Below, in pieces: positions 9,375 to 18,143 of a stretch of DNA of 60,076 nucleotides (its first letter is position 1; every line of letters begins with the position of its first letter). A model generated the notes under the pieces. That model saw only the letters and a list, made by a program, of their open reading frames with translations, was not told the origin of the DNA and searched no databases. Both the position numbers and the translations under genes were made by a program. Source of the stretch: JBICIG01 sp043101605 (GTDB lineage: Bacteria > Planctomycetota > Phycisphaerae > Phycisphaerales > UBA1924); assembly GCA_043101605.1 (NCBI GenBank), contig JBICIG010000095.1:1-60076 (forward strand). Reading direction: 5' to 3'.

Positions 9375-11309
9375 TCAGCGGGTCACCCTGGCCTCGGCCC
9401 ACGCGGACCACGCCGAGGCACCCGAGTCGTTGACGGCTCGGACGCGGTAGCGGAAGTCGCCCGTGCCCGCACGGTCGGACAGCGAGGTGGTGTCGGCCGA
9501 AACGGAGAAGGTGGTCGTTCCGCCCCAGGCGCCGCGTCGATTCTGCTTCTCACGCTGAATCTCGAAGACGGACTCGTTGTCCGAGTTGTCGCTCCATGTC
9601 ACCAGCGCGGTGCGATTGCCCTGGTTGGCCGCGTTCACACCGCTGGGAGCCGCGGGCGGCTCGCCGGCGGGCGGAGGAGCGGCCGCGACGGAGATCGAAA
9701 CCGTGTCGGTCGCCGAGAGGCTGCCCGAATCGATAACGCGGGCGGTGATGGTGTGGGTGCCGACCGAGAGCGAACTGGTCTGGAACGACGCGCCCGCACC
9801 GATGGCGCCGTCGAGCGAACTGGTCCAGGTGATGAACGATGAAAGGTTGCCGTCCTCGGCATCGCTGGCCGAGCCGCTGAAGGACAAGCTGTCACCCTCG
9901 GTGAAGGTCGCGCCGTCGAAGGGCGAGGCGATGACCACATCGGGCTGGGTGTTGGCGGGCGGCGGGGGCGTGCCACCGCTGAGCGCGTCGAAGGCGTTCA
10001 TCACCCCGCCGGTGAGAGTCAGGCCGGCGAGATTCGGGTTGGGCCTTGCGGTGGCGTAAATGCGGTCGATGACTTGGTCATAGGTCCAGGAGGGGTTCTG
10101 CACCTGGAGCAGGGCAACGAGACCGGCGACATGCGGCGACGCCATGGAGGTGCCGCTCGACCAGACATACCCGCTCCCGTTGTAGGTGCTGGCGATATCG
10201 ACGCCTGGCGCACCGATATCGACCGAGCTGACGCCGTAGTTCGAGAACCCGGCAAGGCGGTCACGATTGTCCGTGGCGGCGACGGAAATGATGTTGTCGA
10301 GGTCGTAGCTCGACGGGTAGTGCGGGCTGCCGTCGGTGTTCACGCCGCTGTTGCCGGCGGCGGCGACGAAGATGTGACCGTTGTTGCGCGCGTTTGCGAT
10401 CGCGTTGTAGAGCGAGAGGCTGAACCCTCCGCCGCCCCATGAGTTATTGCTGACCGTCGCGCCGTTGGCAACCGCGTAGTCCACCGCCGCGACCGCGTCG
10501 GAGGTCGACCCGCCAAAGGGCCCGAGGAAGCGCAGCGGCATGATCTGCACATCCCACATCACGCCGACGACGCCTTGGTTGTTGTTGCCCTCGGCCCCGA
10601 TGGTCCCTGCGACATGAGTGCCGTGGCCTTCGGTATCATCAGGATTATTGTCATTGTCGAAGAAGTCCCAGCCGCGAACATCATCGATGAAGCCGTTGCC
10701 GTCGTCGTCGATGCCGTTCCCGGCGACCTCGCCGGCGTTGAACCAGATATTGGTGTCGAGATCGGGGTGCGTCCACTGCGTGCCGGAGTCGATGACGGCG
10801 ACGACCTTGTTTGCGTCGCCGGTGATGATGTCCCAGGCCTCGGGCATGTCGATGTCGGCATCAGCAACACCAGCGATCCCCCGGATGTCCTGCCCGGTGT
10901 TGTCCAACCCCCACTGAAGCCCGACATAAGTGTCGTTGGTGTTGGTGGCGATGGTCCGCTGGACGAAGTCGGGCTCGGCATATTCAACCCAAGGGTTGTC
11001 TCTCAGCGCGGCCAGCGCCTGTTCCATCGGCATGCTCGTCCGGACATGCGTCAGGCCCGGCACGATGTTGAACGATCGCACCGCCCGGGAGTTGGAGGCG
11101 GCGAGCGCCGCGCTCCCGTTCTCAGCGGGCGTGCCAGCGCGGAACTTCACCAGAATGCTATTGGGGATGTGCGTCAGATTCGGGTTGCGCTCCAGCGCTG
11201 CCTTGTCGGCTTGGAACTGTTCCATCGGACTGACGCTCTGGAGCTGCTGCGCCCCGGCGCTGCCCGCAGCCAATAGAACGACCAGTGCCCAGTGTCGTGG
11301 ACTCTTCAT
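9375..11309 (-). CDS. Secreted subtilisin-like serine protease (S8) with Ig-like and fibronectin III domains
   Basis: Exported 644-aa endopeptidase. The start at 11309 gives a clean signal peptide (MKSPRHWALVVLLAAGSAGA) and follows GAGGGG; an upstream in-frame extension lacks both. An inhibitor-I9-like propeptide covers about residues 45-115 (SILVKFRAGTPAE... NPWVEYAEPD). The catalytic triad is Asp174 (AVIDSG), His229 (HGTHVAGT) and Ser388 (SGTSMASPHVAG). The C-terminal part holds one PKD/Ig-like domain (about 455-545) and one fibronectin III domain (VTWSDNSDNESVFEIQRE...). Complete, with no anomaly. Confidence 0.92.
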   Translation of the reverse strand: MKSPRHWALVVLLAAGSAGAQQLQSVSPMEQFQADKAALERNPNLTHIPNSILVKFRAGTPAENGSAALAASNSRAVRSFNIVPGLTHVRTSMPMEQALAALRDNPWVEYAEPDFVQRTIATNTNDTYVGLQWGLDNTGQDIRGIAGVADADIDMPEAWDIITGDANKVVAVIDSGTQWTHPDLDTNIWFNAGEVAGNGIDDDGNGFIDDVRGWDFFDNDNNPDDTEGHGTHVAGTIGAEGNNNQGVVGVMWDVQIMPLRFLGPFGGSTSDAVAAVDYAVANGATVSNNSWGGGGFSLSLYNAIANARNNGHIFVAAAGNSGVNTDGSPHYPSSYDLDNIISVAATDNRDRLAGFSNYGVSSVDIGAPGVDIASTYNGSGYVWSSGTSMASPHVAGLVALLQVQNPSWTYDQVIDRIYATARPNPNLAGLTLTGGVMNAFDALSGGTPPPPANTQPDVVIASPFDGATFTEGDSLSFSGSASDAEDGNLSSFITWTSSLDGAIGAGASFQTSSLSVGTHTITARVIDSGSLSATDTVSISVAAAPPPAGEPPAAPSGVNAANQGNRTALVTWSDNSDNESVFEIQREKQNRRGAWGGTTTFSVSADTTSLSDRAGTGDFRYRVRAVNDSGASAWSAWAEARVTR

Positions 11310-11519
11310 GTTGGATCCCCTCTTGCGTCGGCTGCTCAACGCCGACGCGCGGAGGTGCGGTCGGCGAGCAAAAGTACCTTTCTGGCGAGGTGAACGCAAT
11401 GCGAACGAACTGCAACCATCGATCCTTTCGTGGTCCGGAATCGCTCCGCGGCGGCGTCCGGGTCGTTGTCGCACGCCAAGAGACGCGGAATCTCCCTTCG
11501 CGGACCGCCGGCCGTTCAC

Positions 11520-12008
11520 CAGTACGACGCCCGCGAGCAGCTGCAGCGACGCCTCGGCGACCTGGACCAGCAGCTGGCGAGGATCCGGGATCACATCGTC
11601 GCCCTGGCCCCCACCGTGGCCGAATCGCTTGGGCTCTACCAGCGGGCCGAGGACCTGACCGCCGAGCGAACCGAGGTCGAGGCCGAGTTGTCAGGGCTGG
11701 ACCAACGGGTCGACCTGCCGGCGGTCGGGGATCTCCGCCGCCGCATCGCGGCCGAGTTCGACCGGCTGGGCGAGGTCATGGCGTCCGGCACGATCGAGGA
11801 ACGCCGCGACCTGATCTCCTGCTATGTCAAAGAGATAAAGGCCGATCCGGACCAGGGCGTGGTCCACATCGGCCTGTACCCGACTGTGTTAAGTCAAAGA
11901 ATAGTGCTGGCTGGACTTTGGTCGGGGCGGAGAACGCAGCAGCATTGTTCCGGCCTTCTACGGCAGCTGAGCGGCAGCCTCAATTCCCGATTCACGCCCC
12001 GTCCGTAG
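11520..12008 (+). pseudogene. C-terminal remnant of a large serine recombinase
   Basis: Only the far C-terminal coiled-coil part of a site-specific serine recombinase remains: QLQRRLGDLDQQLARIRDHI, ERTEVEAELSGLDQ, then LRRRIAAEFDRLGEVMASGT and IEERRDLISCYVKEIK, a pattern known from resolvase/integrase proteins with a recombinase plus zinc-ribbon domain. The catalytic N-terminal domain is absent upstream, where the subtilisin gene begins about 200 bp away. The left edge is approximate. It is probably a scar of an integrated element, and the only recombinase trace in the window. Confidence 0.6.
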
Positions 12009-13296
12009 GTCTCTGCGTCTCTGATACTTGCGCTGCGCGAGCGGTCCGTTCTTGTTCCTTGATGCCTGGATGGGTGCGTTCGGGAAGTTCTCGGACTGCT
12101 TGACTGAACGGATCGCGATCGTCCGCCACGCGGTCTGCCCACCGAAGCCAACGCTCCATCAGGTCCGAGTCCTCTGGCCCGAGCGACTGCTCCGCGAGGC
12201 GGTGACGGACTTCCGTAAGGAACAGTCGCACCGAACCAGCCACCTGCCAGTCTTCCGCCAGTCTGGCCAGACGGTTCCGACACGCTTGCTCCTTCTTCCA
12301 CCGCTCTTCCTCGAGCCGCCGGCGCTCGGCTTCCTGCGCGGCAAGCCGTCGCTGCTCCCGTTCGCATTCCGCGGCCAACTTCTGCTGATGCGCCCGCTCC
12401 AGCTCCTTGTCTGCTTCCTGAACCACTGCTGTGACGATCTCGGTAACTCGGTCGTCCACAAGCCCGGCTCGCTTGCCATCCTTAATCTGGAAGAAGCTGT
12501 AGGACCACTCCGCACGGAAGAGCTCGACGAGCAGTTCGCCAGTGTGCAGGTGATCATACTTTGGTGCGAAGCTGTAGCTGTATCGCTTCTTGTCGCGTTC
12601 TTCGTCAGCCGTGAGCACGTGATCGACTCGCTTGGTTCGCTCGCGGACGCGAAGCTGGAACCTGAAGCCACCCAAGCCGAAGATAACCGTTCGATTCCAC
12701 TCATCCTTCGGCGGGTGTTCCTCACAGCCCAGTTCACGGAGCGTCTTCACAATGGCGTCGACCAGGAGCAACGCTCGCTGGCGCAACTCCTTGGAAGTCG
12801 ATACGGCAACATGTGGTTCCATGAATCGCGGCTCGCTGATCAGGATCCCACGGCTGTCTCGCCTTGGCTTGCGGTCCGCCGCAACGAGCGCCTCGCGACT
12901 CCTGCGAGTGACAGCACAGCAGCCCCGCAGATCCATGGCGACCGGGTGGACCACATTGCCACTCTGGATACGCGCCGCGAGAGCACCCATCGCTTCATCA
13001 AAGAAGACGGTGCCACTCTGTATCGGCTCCTCGCTTATCAGAGGCTTTGCCGCGAATGAGATGACCTCTCCGACCCCTTCGGGAGCAGGGGGTAGTTTCG
13101 GCTGCTTGACCCTCTTGCCATGCTCCACTTTCGCCCAGTACCCGACTGGAGGCCTAGGAATCGCGTACTTCTTGCAGACCTTGGCAAGCCCCACATCTGA
13201 AAGGTTGTACTCCGACGCCAGAATACGCATCGGCGTGGTCCACACCTGCTCGTAGAGCTGCTGGCGCGTGATCTCTGTTCGGGAGTTCGTATTCAT
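11992..13296 (-). CDS. Helix-turn-helix and coiled-coil protein of unknown function
   Basis: A 434-aa cytoplasmic protein. Residues about 8-60 (TRQQLYEQVWTTPMRILASE, then YNLSDVGLAKVCKKYAIP and PPVGYWAKVEHGKRVKQP) form a homeodomain-like HTH seen in a widespread uncharacterised family often found on mobile elements. Residues about 300-370 are a strongly charged coiled coil (EREQRRLAAQEAERRRLEEE). I recognise the N-terminal family but no enzymatic motif. It diverges from nurA across a 266-bp spacer and overlaps the recombinase remnant by 17 bp. It may regulate the NurA-HerA cassette or be independent cargo. Confidence 0.65.
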   Translation of the reverse strand: MNTNSRTEITRQQLYEQVWTTPMRILASEYNLSDVGLAKVCKKYAIPRPPVGYWAKVEHGKRVKQPKLPPAPEGVGEVISFAAKPLISEEPIQSGTVFFDEAMGALAARIQSGNVVHPVAMDLRGCCAVTRRSREALVAADRKPRRDSRGILISEPRFMEPHVAVSTSKELRQRALLLVDAIVKTLRELGCEEHPPKDEWNRTVIFGLGGFRFQLRVRERTKRVDHVLTADEERDKKRYSYSFAPKYDHLHTGELLVELFRAEWSYSFFQIKDGKRAGLVDDRVTEIVTAVVQEADKELERAHQQKLAAECEREQRRLAAQEAERRRLEEERWKKEQACRNRLARLAEDWQVAGSVRLFLTEVRHRLAEQSLGPEDSDLMERWLRWADRVADDRDPFSQAVRELPERTHPGIKEQERTARAAQVSETQRPTDGA

Positions 13297-13304
13297 GCCC
13301 GATT

Positions 13305-13366
13305 ATCGGACATCACGGAGTAAGGCGTCCGATCTCGCCGGATCCGCGGCATGGGGCTTGCCGCGG
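13305..13366. promoter_or_regulatory. Inverted repeats in the divergent spacer before nurA
   Basis: ATCGGAC (13305-13311) and GTCCGAT (13327-13333) form an inverted repeat just upstream of the HTH gene start at 13296. CCGCGGCA/TGCCGCGG (13344-13366) forms an 8-bp stem with a 7-nt loop. The positions suit operator or leader elements; no clear -35/-10 pair was seen. Confidence 0.4.
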
Positions 13367-13562
13367 TTAGGCTGACCTGGACAGTCAAGTCTGGTATCGC
13401 CTGCCAAAGCACCAATTGGGACGGAAGCAGCTGCCGGGACCACTACGCCTTGAGTGCCCCACCGGCAGGCCCCCGAGCAGTGGCGGATGAGCGTGTTAGG
13501 TATCACTCAGATACACTGTCCGAGTTCGCCCGCCGGTTGGCGGCTGCCTGAGGAGACCCTAG

Positions 13563-14729
13563 GTGATCGACCCAGAAAGCATCGCTGCCCTTCGGGTCGA
13601 GCTGGCTTCCAGCATCCAAGGCGACCGCCGGGTGCTTGACGAACTCCGCGAAGAGGTTCGGCCGCTCAAGTCGCAGACGCGCCTCATCCAACCCCGGAGC
13701 ACGACGGCGATCTCGCTTGTCGGCACTGATGGTGGAAACAATCGCATTGAGTTCGATCCGTTCATGGTCCAACTGGTGCGGGTGGTCGACTCCAGCAACA
13801 ACGAGTACTGCCTCGAGGCTGTGACTCCGACCACGGACCGCGCGGCGGTGAACGCTCGCCACTTCGATGAGTCGGGAGTACCCAAGACCGCGTTGGGCCA
13901 GATGGTCGCGAAACTCCTCCCCGAGGGGGAACGATTCATCTGGAATCTGTCCACGATGATCCCGAAGCCTCTCAAGCCGGGTGAGAAGGTGCAACCGATC
14001 TCACCGAGCTGGGTGCAGGTGTACCGCGAGCTGACGGAATGGGCGGTCTTACTCAAGCTGATCAGTGAGTTGCAGTACGGCTCCGACACAGTGATCATCG
14101 CGGACGGGAACCTGCGGAGCAAGGTCTTCAAGGGCGAGCTCTTCATTAAGTACCGCCAGCTGCTCTCTGATGCGATCGACGCTCAGAAGAAGAACAAGCG
14201 GAACATCTATGTGGCCGGCGTTTCCAAGGGCAGCAAAGTCTTACAGCGGTATCGCCTCGCCATGGGGATCGAGGGAGTTCTGCGAACGGACTACCCCGCG
14301 TATGTCGAGGTGCCGCGTGAGCTCGAAGAGAAGTCATATGTGTGGGGTGAGTATGCTCGGGGCGACGAGGAAGCCGAAAAGCTAAAGGGCGAGGCGAACA
14401 AGTTCGTCGGCGGCAAGATGTTCTTCGTGAAGTTTGGCTCGCGCCCACACGATCCAATCTGGCCGATCGACATCTTTCTGCCCCAGTCGAAGGACGCCGC
14501 AACGGTCCTCGGCTACATGCTCGCCGATGCCATCGATGGGTTCCCGGTGCCGTTCTACCCGCAGTGTCTTCAGCGTGCGCACGAGAACGCCGCACTCGTG
14601 GACTTTGACATGACGATTCTGCAGGACGAAGTGGTCAGGTCTGTCCGCGGCATACTCGCAGAGCATGCCGGGCGTCTCGATGAGATGTCGTTGCAGCCGG
14701 GCGATCCGGCGTCGGCCCGCTATCGCTGA
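13563..14729 (+). CDS. nurA: NurA-type nuclease
   Basis: A NurA-domain nuclease acts with the HerA translocase on DNA ends. The 388-aa protein has the characteristic N-terminal block STTAISLVGTDGGNNRIEFD, in which the Asp of VGTDGG fits the family metal-binding position, a central DTVIIADGNLRSKVFKGE, where DGNLR fits the second acidic motif, and a later IEGVLRTDYPAYVEVPRELEE. A GTG start with upstream GAGGAG at about 13550. The stop lies 17 bp before herA, so the two are almost certainly cotranscribed. NurA-HerA pairs are archaeal repair proteins, but in bacteria they occur in anti-phage loci, which fits this context. Confidence 0.8.
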   Translation: MIDPESIAALRVELASSIQGDRRVLDELREEVRPLKSQTRLIQPRSTTAISLVGTDGGNNRIEFDPFMVQLVRVVDSSNNEYCLEAVTPTTDRAAVNARHFDESGVPKTALGQMVAKLLPEGERFIWNLSTMIPKPLKPGEKVQPISPSWVQVYRELTEWAVLLKLISELQYGSDTVIIADGNLRSKVFKGELFIKYRQLLSDAIDAQKKNKRNIYVAGVSKGSKVLQRYRLAMGIEGVLRTDYPAYVEVPRELEEKSYVWGEYARGDEEAEKLKGEANKFVGGKMFFVKFGSRPHDPIWPIDIFLPQSKDAATVLGYMLADAIDGFPVPFYPQCLQRAHENAALVDFDMTILQDEVVRSVRGILAEHAGRLDEMSLQPGDPASARYR

Positions 14730-14746
14730 TCTATTGGAGGTAACCC

Positions 14747-16885
14747 GTGCAGCTCTTTCCGAAAGACAAGACGATCGGCATCTTCCGCGGGTTCCGCGAA
14801 GGCGGCCTGGAGTTTCACGCCGACCTGGCGCTGCCGTACCAAAGCACCTTCCAGAACATCCCAATGCACGGGCAGTTGGTGCTCGTGCAGCTGGAGACAC
14901 CCAATGAGGCCGTCCTGGGGCGCATCACCTCGCTGTCGTCGGACGGACGGCTGACGGGAGCAGCGGGTGAAGACTTCAACATCCGCGCGATGCGAGAGTC
15001 GCGGAACGTACCGGAGCAGCTGCGTGAGGACTACCTCAAGTACCGTGTGGATATCCGCGTCCTCGGTGTACTCCGGGTGAATGGTGATGACAAGCTGACT
15101 TTCGTGGCGTCGCATCGGCGGCTGCCGCATGTAGGAAGCCCGGTCGCCTTCGTCGGTGATGCGATCCTCAAAGAACTCTTGGGGCACAACGGCGATGGCG
15201 CGGCCATTGGTCACTACGCCATGGGCGAGTACGTCTTCACAGGGGGCAATACCGCCCTGGCACCAGACGAGTGGGTCCAACATTTGAGCCCCGAGCTCAA
15301 AGTCAAGTTCCTGGCCAGCAGCCTCGTGTCACGCCGCACGTTCGTGTTTGCACGCGCTGGTTTCGGCAAATCCAACCTGAACAAGCTTCTCTTCTCCGAG
15401 CTCTACCGCACCGATCCGGTCGCACCCAAGCGTGCAGGCAAGACGGTTCCGGTTGGGACCATCATCTTTGATCCCGACGGTGAATACTTCTGGCCGGATG
15501 ACAAAGACCGGCCAGGCCTTGCAGACGTGCCACACCTGAAGGACCGGCTGGTCGTCTTCACCTCGCGCAAGATTGAGAGCAAGTACTACATGTCGTTCGT
15601 CGCCGCAGGCGTGAAGCTGGACATCCGCACGCTTAGTGCGAGTGATGTCATTACCTTGGCACTGTCTCCAGAGAAGCAGGATCAACAGAACGTCGCAAAG
15701 TTGCGGTCCGTCCGCGGCCAGAACTGGTCCGATCTGGTTGATCTCATCTCCCAGGATGGAAACTCCGCCAGCGTCGACGACATCAAACGGCTGCTTAATG
15801 CCCGAGACATGAGCGATATGGAGGTATTCGCCGCGCGGGCAAATCTGACCCGCATCGTGCACATGCTCCATGATCCGGCCAGCCGATTGATGGACGCCCT
15901 CTTAGCCGCCTTGAAGGATGGCAAGCTCTGCGTGGTGGATGTCTCGCAACTCCGCGGCGGCCCCGCGCTTATCTTGAGTGGGCTGATTCTTCGACGAATC
16001 TTCGACCGTAATCAAGAGGAGTTCACGAAGGAGTCGCCCCAAAGCATTCCGACGATCGCAGTTGTCGAGGAAGCACAGTCGGTACTCAATGAGAAGGCCT
16101 CCGCCGCCCAACCGTACATCGAGTGGGTGAAGGAAGGTCGAAAGTACGACCTCGGTGCAATGCTAATCACTCAGCAGCCAGGGAGCATCCCCGGGGAGAT
16201 TTTGAGTCAAGGCGATAACTGGTTCATCTTCCACCTGTTGTCCGCTGCTGACCTTCGCAGCGTGAAGGGGGCGAACGCCCACTATAGTGATGATCTCTTG
16301 AGCTCTCTGCTCAACGAACCGATTCCCGGGCATGGGGTGTTCTGGAGCAGCGTCGGCGGTCGCCCATTTCCTATTCCGTTCCGTGCTATGTTGTTCGAGG
16401 GTCTTTACAAGACCGTCGATCCGACTTACTCGGCGGCTGCAGTAGACACATATGCCAGCCACCTTCGTGATCGTTTGGGAGCGGAGGTCGCTGCGGTGAC
16501 ATCGCCGCCAACCAAAGCGTCTGCCGCCAGTCCAGACCTTGCGAGCGAACCAGACACTGGTGTTGATTATGAGGAGGAAGGAACACCTGTCGATTTCCGT
16601 GCGGAGGCGATTCGTGTCGCGAAAGCCAAGCTTCGCGAGGACCAGGAGTTCATTGACCAATTCGACAGACCAATTGGCGTGCCTTGGTTTGTCCTGCAGC
16701 GCAAGCTGGCAGGCTATTTGCCGGAAACGATGACGGACCGCGATGAGCTTGCCTTGCAGCTGGTGACCGAAGTGCTCTCCGAAGTCGCCGGAGAGGAGGG
16801 CGTCGCGTGGCACCGAGAGCGTCGACCGAAGAAGAATGAGCCCTCGAAGACGCTTGTGTGGATTGTGAAGGGACAGGCGAAGTAG
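14747..16885 (+). CDS. herA: HerA-type hexameric DNA translocase ATPase
   Basis: A 712-aa FtsK/HerA superfamily ATPase expected to pump DNA into a NurA partner. The N-terminal ~150 residues are a HAS-barrel-like region (GQLVLVQLETPNEAVLGRIT). Walker A is ARAGFGKSN with Lys208. The HerA signature IIFDPDGEYFW follows. Walker B is TIAVVEEAQS, then GAMLITQQPGSIPGEILSQG and DNWFIFHLLSAADLRSVKGA, typical of the motor core. A C-terminal extension of ~150 residues (KAKLREDQEFIDQFDRPIGV) could be a DNA-binding or partner domain. GTG start with SD TTGGAGG. It ends one base from the convergent methyltransferase gene. Confidence 0.88.
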   Translation: MQLFPKDKTIGIFRGFREGGLEFHADLALPYQSTFQNIPMHGQLVLVQLETPNEAVLGRITSLSSDGRLTGAAGEDFNIRAMRESRNVPEQLREDYLKYRVDIRVLGVLRVNGDDKLTFVASHRRLPHVGSPVAFVGDAILKELLGHNGDGAAIGHYAMGEYVFTGGNTALAPDEWVQHLSPELKVKFLASSLVSRRTFVFARAGFGKSNLNKLLFSELYRTDPVAPKRAGKTVPVGTIIFDPDGEYFWPDDKDRPGLADVPHLKDRLVVFTSRKIESKYYMSFVAAGVKLDIRTLSASDVITLALSPEKQDQQNVAKLRSVRGQNWSDLVDLISQDGNSASVDDIKRLLNARDMSDMEVFAARANLTRIVHMLHDPASRLMDALLAALKDGKLCVVDVSQLRGGPALILSGLILRRIFDRNQEEFTKESPQSIPTIAVVEEAQSVLNEKASAAQPYIEWVKEGRKYDLGAMLITQQPGSIPGEILSQGDNWFIFHLLSAADLRSVKGANAHYSDDLLSSLLNEPIPGHGVFWSSVGGRPFPIPFRAMLFEGLYKTVDPTYSAAAVDTYASHLRDRLGAEVAAVTSPPTKASAASPDLASEPDTGVDYEEEGTPVDFRAEAIRVAKAKLREDQEFIDQFDRPIGVPWFVLQRKLAGYLPETMTDRDELALQLVTEVLSEVAGEEGVAWHRERRPKKNEPSKTLVWIVKGQAK

Positions 16886-16886
16886 G

Positions 16887-18143
16887 CTAAGCGAGCATGG
16901 CGTAGTAATCGTGCTCTTCCTTTGGTGCCGGTCCGCGATGGACAAACTGTGTCGCCTGTCGCCGCCCGGCATTGGCGTCACCGGCGGATACGACCGTCCG
17001 GAGTCTCCAGCCAGAGTCCTTGAGCGACAATTTCAGCAGGTTCATCGGGTTTACATCTCTGTCGGCGATGCCGCCAAACCGGACCACCAATCGAGCGTCG
17101 CCCTGTGCGCTGGAAGCGGCGTTTTGCCAAACCCTTCGAAGGTCAGCTGCGAAGACGTCTGGTGAGCTATGGGCGAGTTCCCTCTGTGGAGGGCGATACG
17201 CCACCTTTGACGGTCCGCCCAGAAACCAGCTTCGCAGCCACTGATCTGGAATGTACGTCCGCATGCCGTAGTAGGGAGGAGAGGTGACGATCCACCTGAA
17301 CTTGTGAAAGCCAAAAACCCCATCGGCGCGGCTGTCACCGAGCGTCACAACAGTCGGTGTGTGTGCCGGTCGATGACCAAGATACCGATGTGCACGAGTC
17401 GCAACCACATCTAGCACATCTACCCGTGGCGGACTCAGCCGACGTTTGCGCCAGAATCGAACCGCGTAGTCCGGCTTCGGTGCAAAGGTGCGCGGACATT
17501 GATTCGACAAGTGCGATGCCGCTACCTTGGTGCGGGGTCCATGCAACGCCCCCAGTAGAATTGCACGGAGCAGAATGCGCGAGTCGCTCTTGCAGTTGCG
17601 AAGGAGTTCCTTGCGAAGCCAGCAGATTTGTTGAAGCACCGTCTTCTCAAACGCGCGCTCCCAGAACTCTCCTTGAGGAACACTCACGCGTGACGGTCGT
17701 GCCTGAAGGATGTTGGAAGCGACACGAATGACGTCGGCTGCTCGTGCGTCAGCGAGCTTGGCCCGCGTAAGAGCAACGGCGACTGGGCTGCTATCTACCC
17801 CACAGGACGGCAGTCCCAATAATCGGGCCGCAAAGTTGGTAGTGCCACGGCCACAGAAGGGATCCAAAACCCAGTCATCGGGCTGGGCCCGCCCCCGAAG
17901 GACGCGAAGCGGAAACTCAAGCGGAAACATCGTGTAGTACGGACAGACAGCGTTCAAGGCCTTCATCGGCTCGCTGGTTTGTGGCTTGGGAATCATGGGA
18001 TCAGGTTTTCTCACAGCCGGTGAGTGTAAGCCGAATCTCGTGGCCAAGCCTTCGTGATCCACGCTCTTGACGCTTGTCCCACTTGGGGCATGCGCTTCGA
18101 CGTGCATCGTGGTCCAGAATGCGGCGGGCAGGATCTGGGTCAC
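16887..18143 (-). CDS. DNA methyltransferase (N4-cytosine/N6-adenine type)
   Basis: Transfers methyl from SAM to an exocyclic amino group of DNA. Visible motifs: VLDPFCGRGTTN (motif I, with GVDSSPVA after it) and later IVTSPPYYGMRTY (motif IV, SPPY). Motif I precedes motif IV, an alpha- or gamma-like order. Length 418 aa from the GTG at 18143, which overlaps the stop of the phage Hint gene (GTGA); starts inside, such as the ATG of MIPKPQTSEPMKALN, are equally possible. It converges with herA with a one-base gap. It could be the self-protecting partner of NurA-HerA or the last gene of the phage late operon; the position supports both. Confidence 0.82.
   Translation of the reverse strand: MTQILPAAFWTTMHVEAHAPSGTSVKSVDHEGLATRFGLHSPAVRKPDPMIPKPQTSEPMKALNAVCPYYTMFPLEFPLRVLRGRAQPDDWVLDPFCGRGTTNFAARLLGLPSCGVDSSPVAVALTRAKLADARAADVIRVASNILQARPSRVSVPQGEFWERAFEKTVLQQICWLRKELLRNCKSDSRILLRAILLGALHGPRTKVAASHLSNQCPRTFAPKPDYAVRFWRKRRLSPPRVDVLDVVATRAHRYLGHRPAHTPTVVTLGDSRADGVFGFHKFRWIVTSPPYYGMRTYIPDQWLRSWFLGGPSKVAYRPPQRELAHSSPDVFAADLRRVWQNAASSAQGDARLVVRFGGIADRDVNPMNLLKLSLKDSGWRLRTVVSAGDANAGRRQATQFVHRGPAPKEEHDYYAMLA

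Noticed and set aside
13351..13551. 66-codon plus-strand frame before nurA
   Set aside because: It crosses a perfect hairpin and has no ribosome binding site or homology pattern; the spacer looks regulatory.
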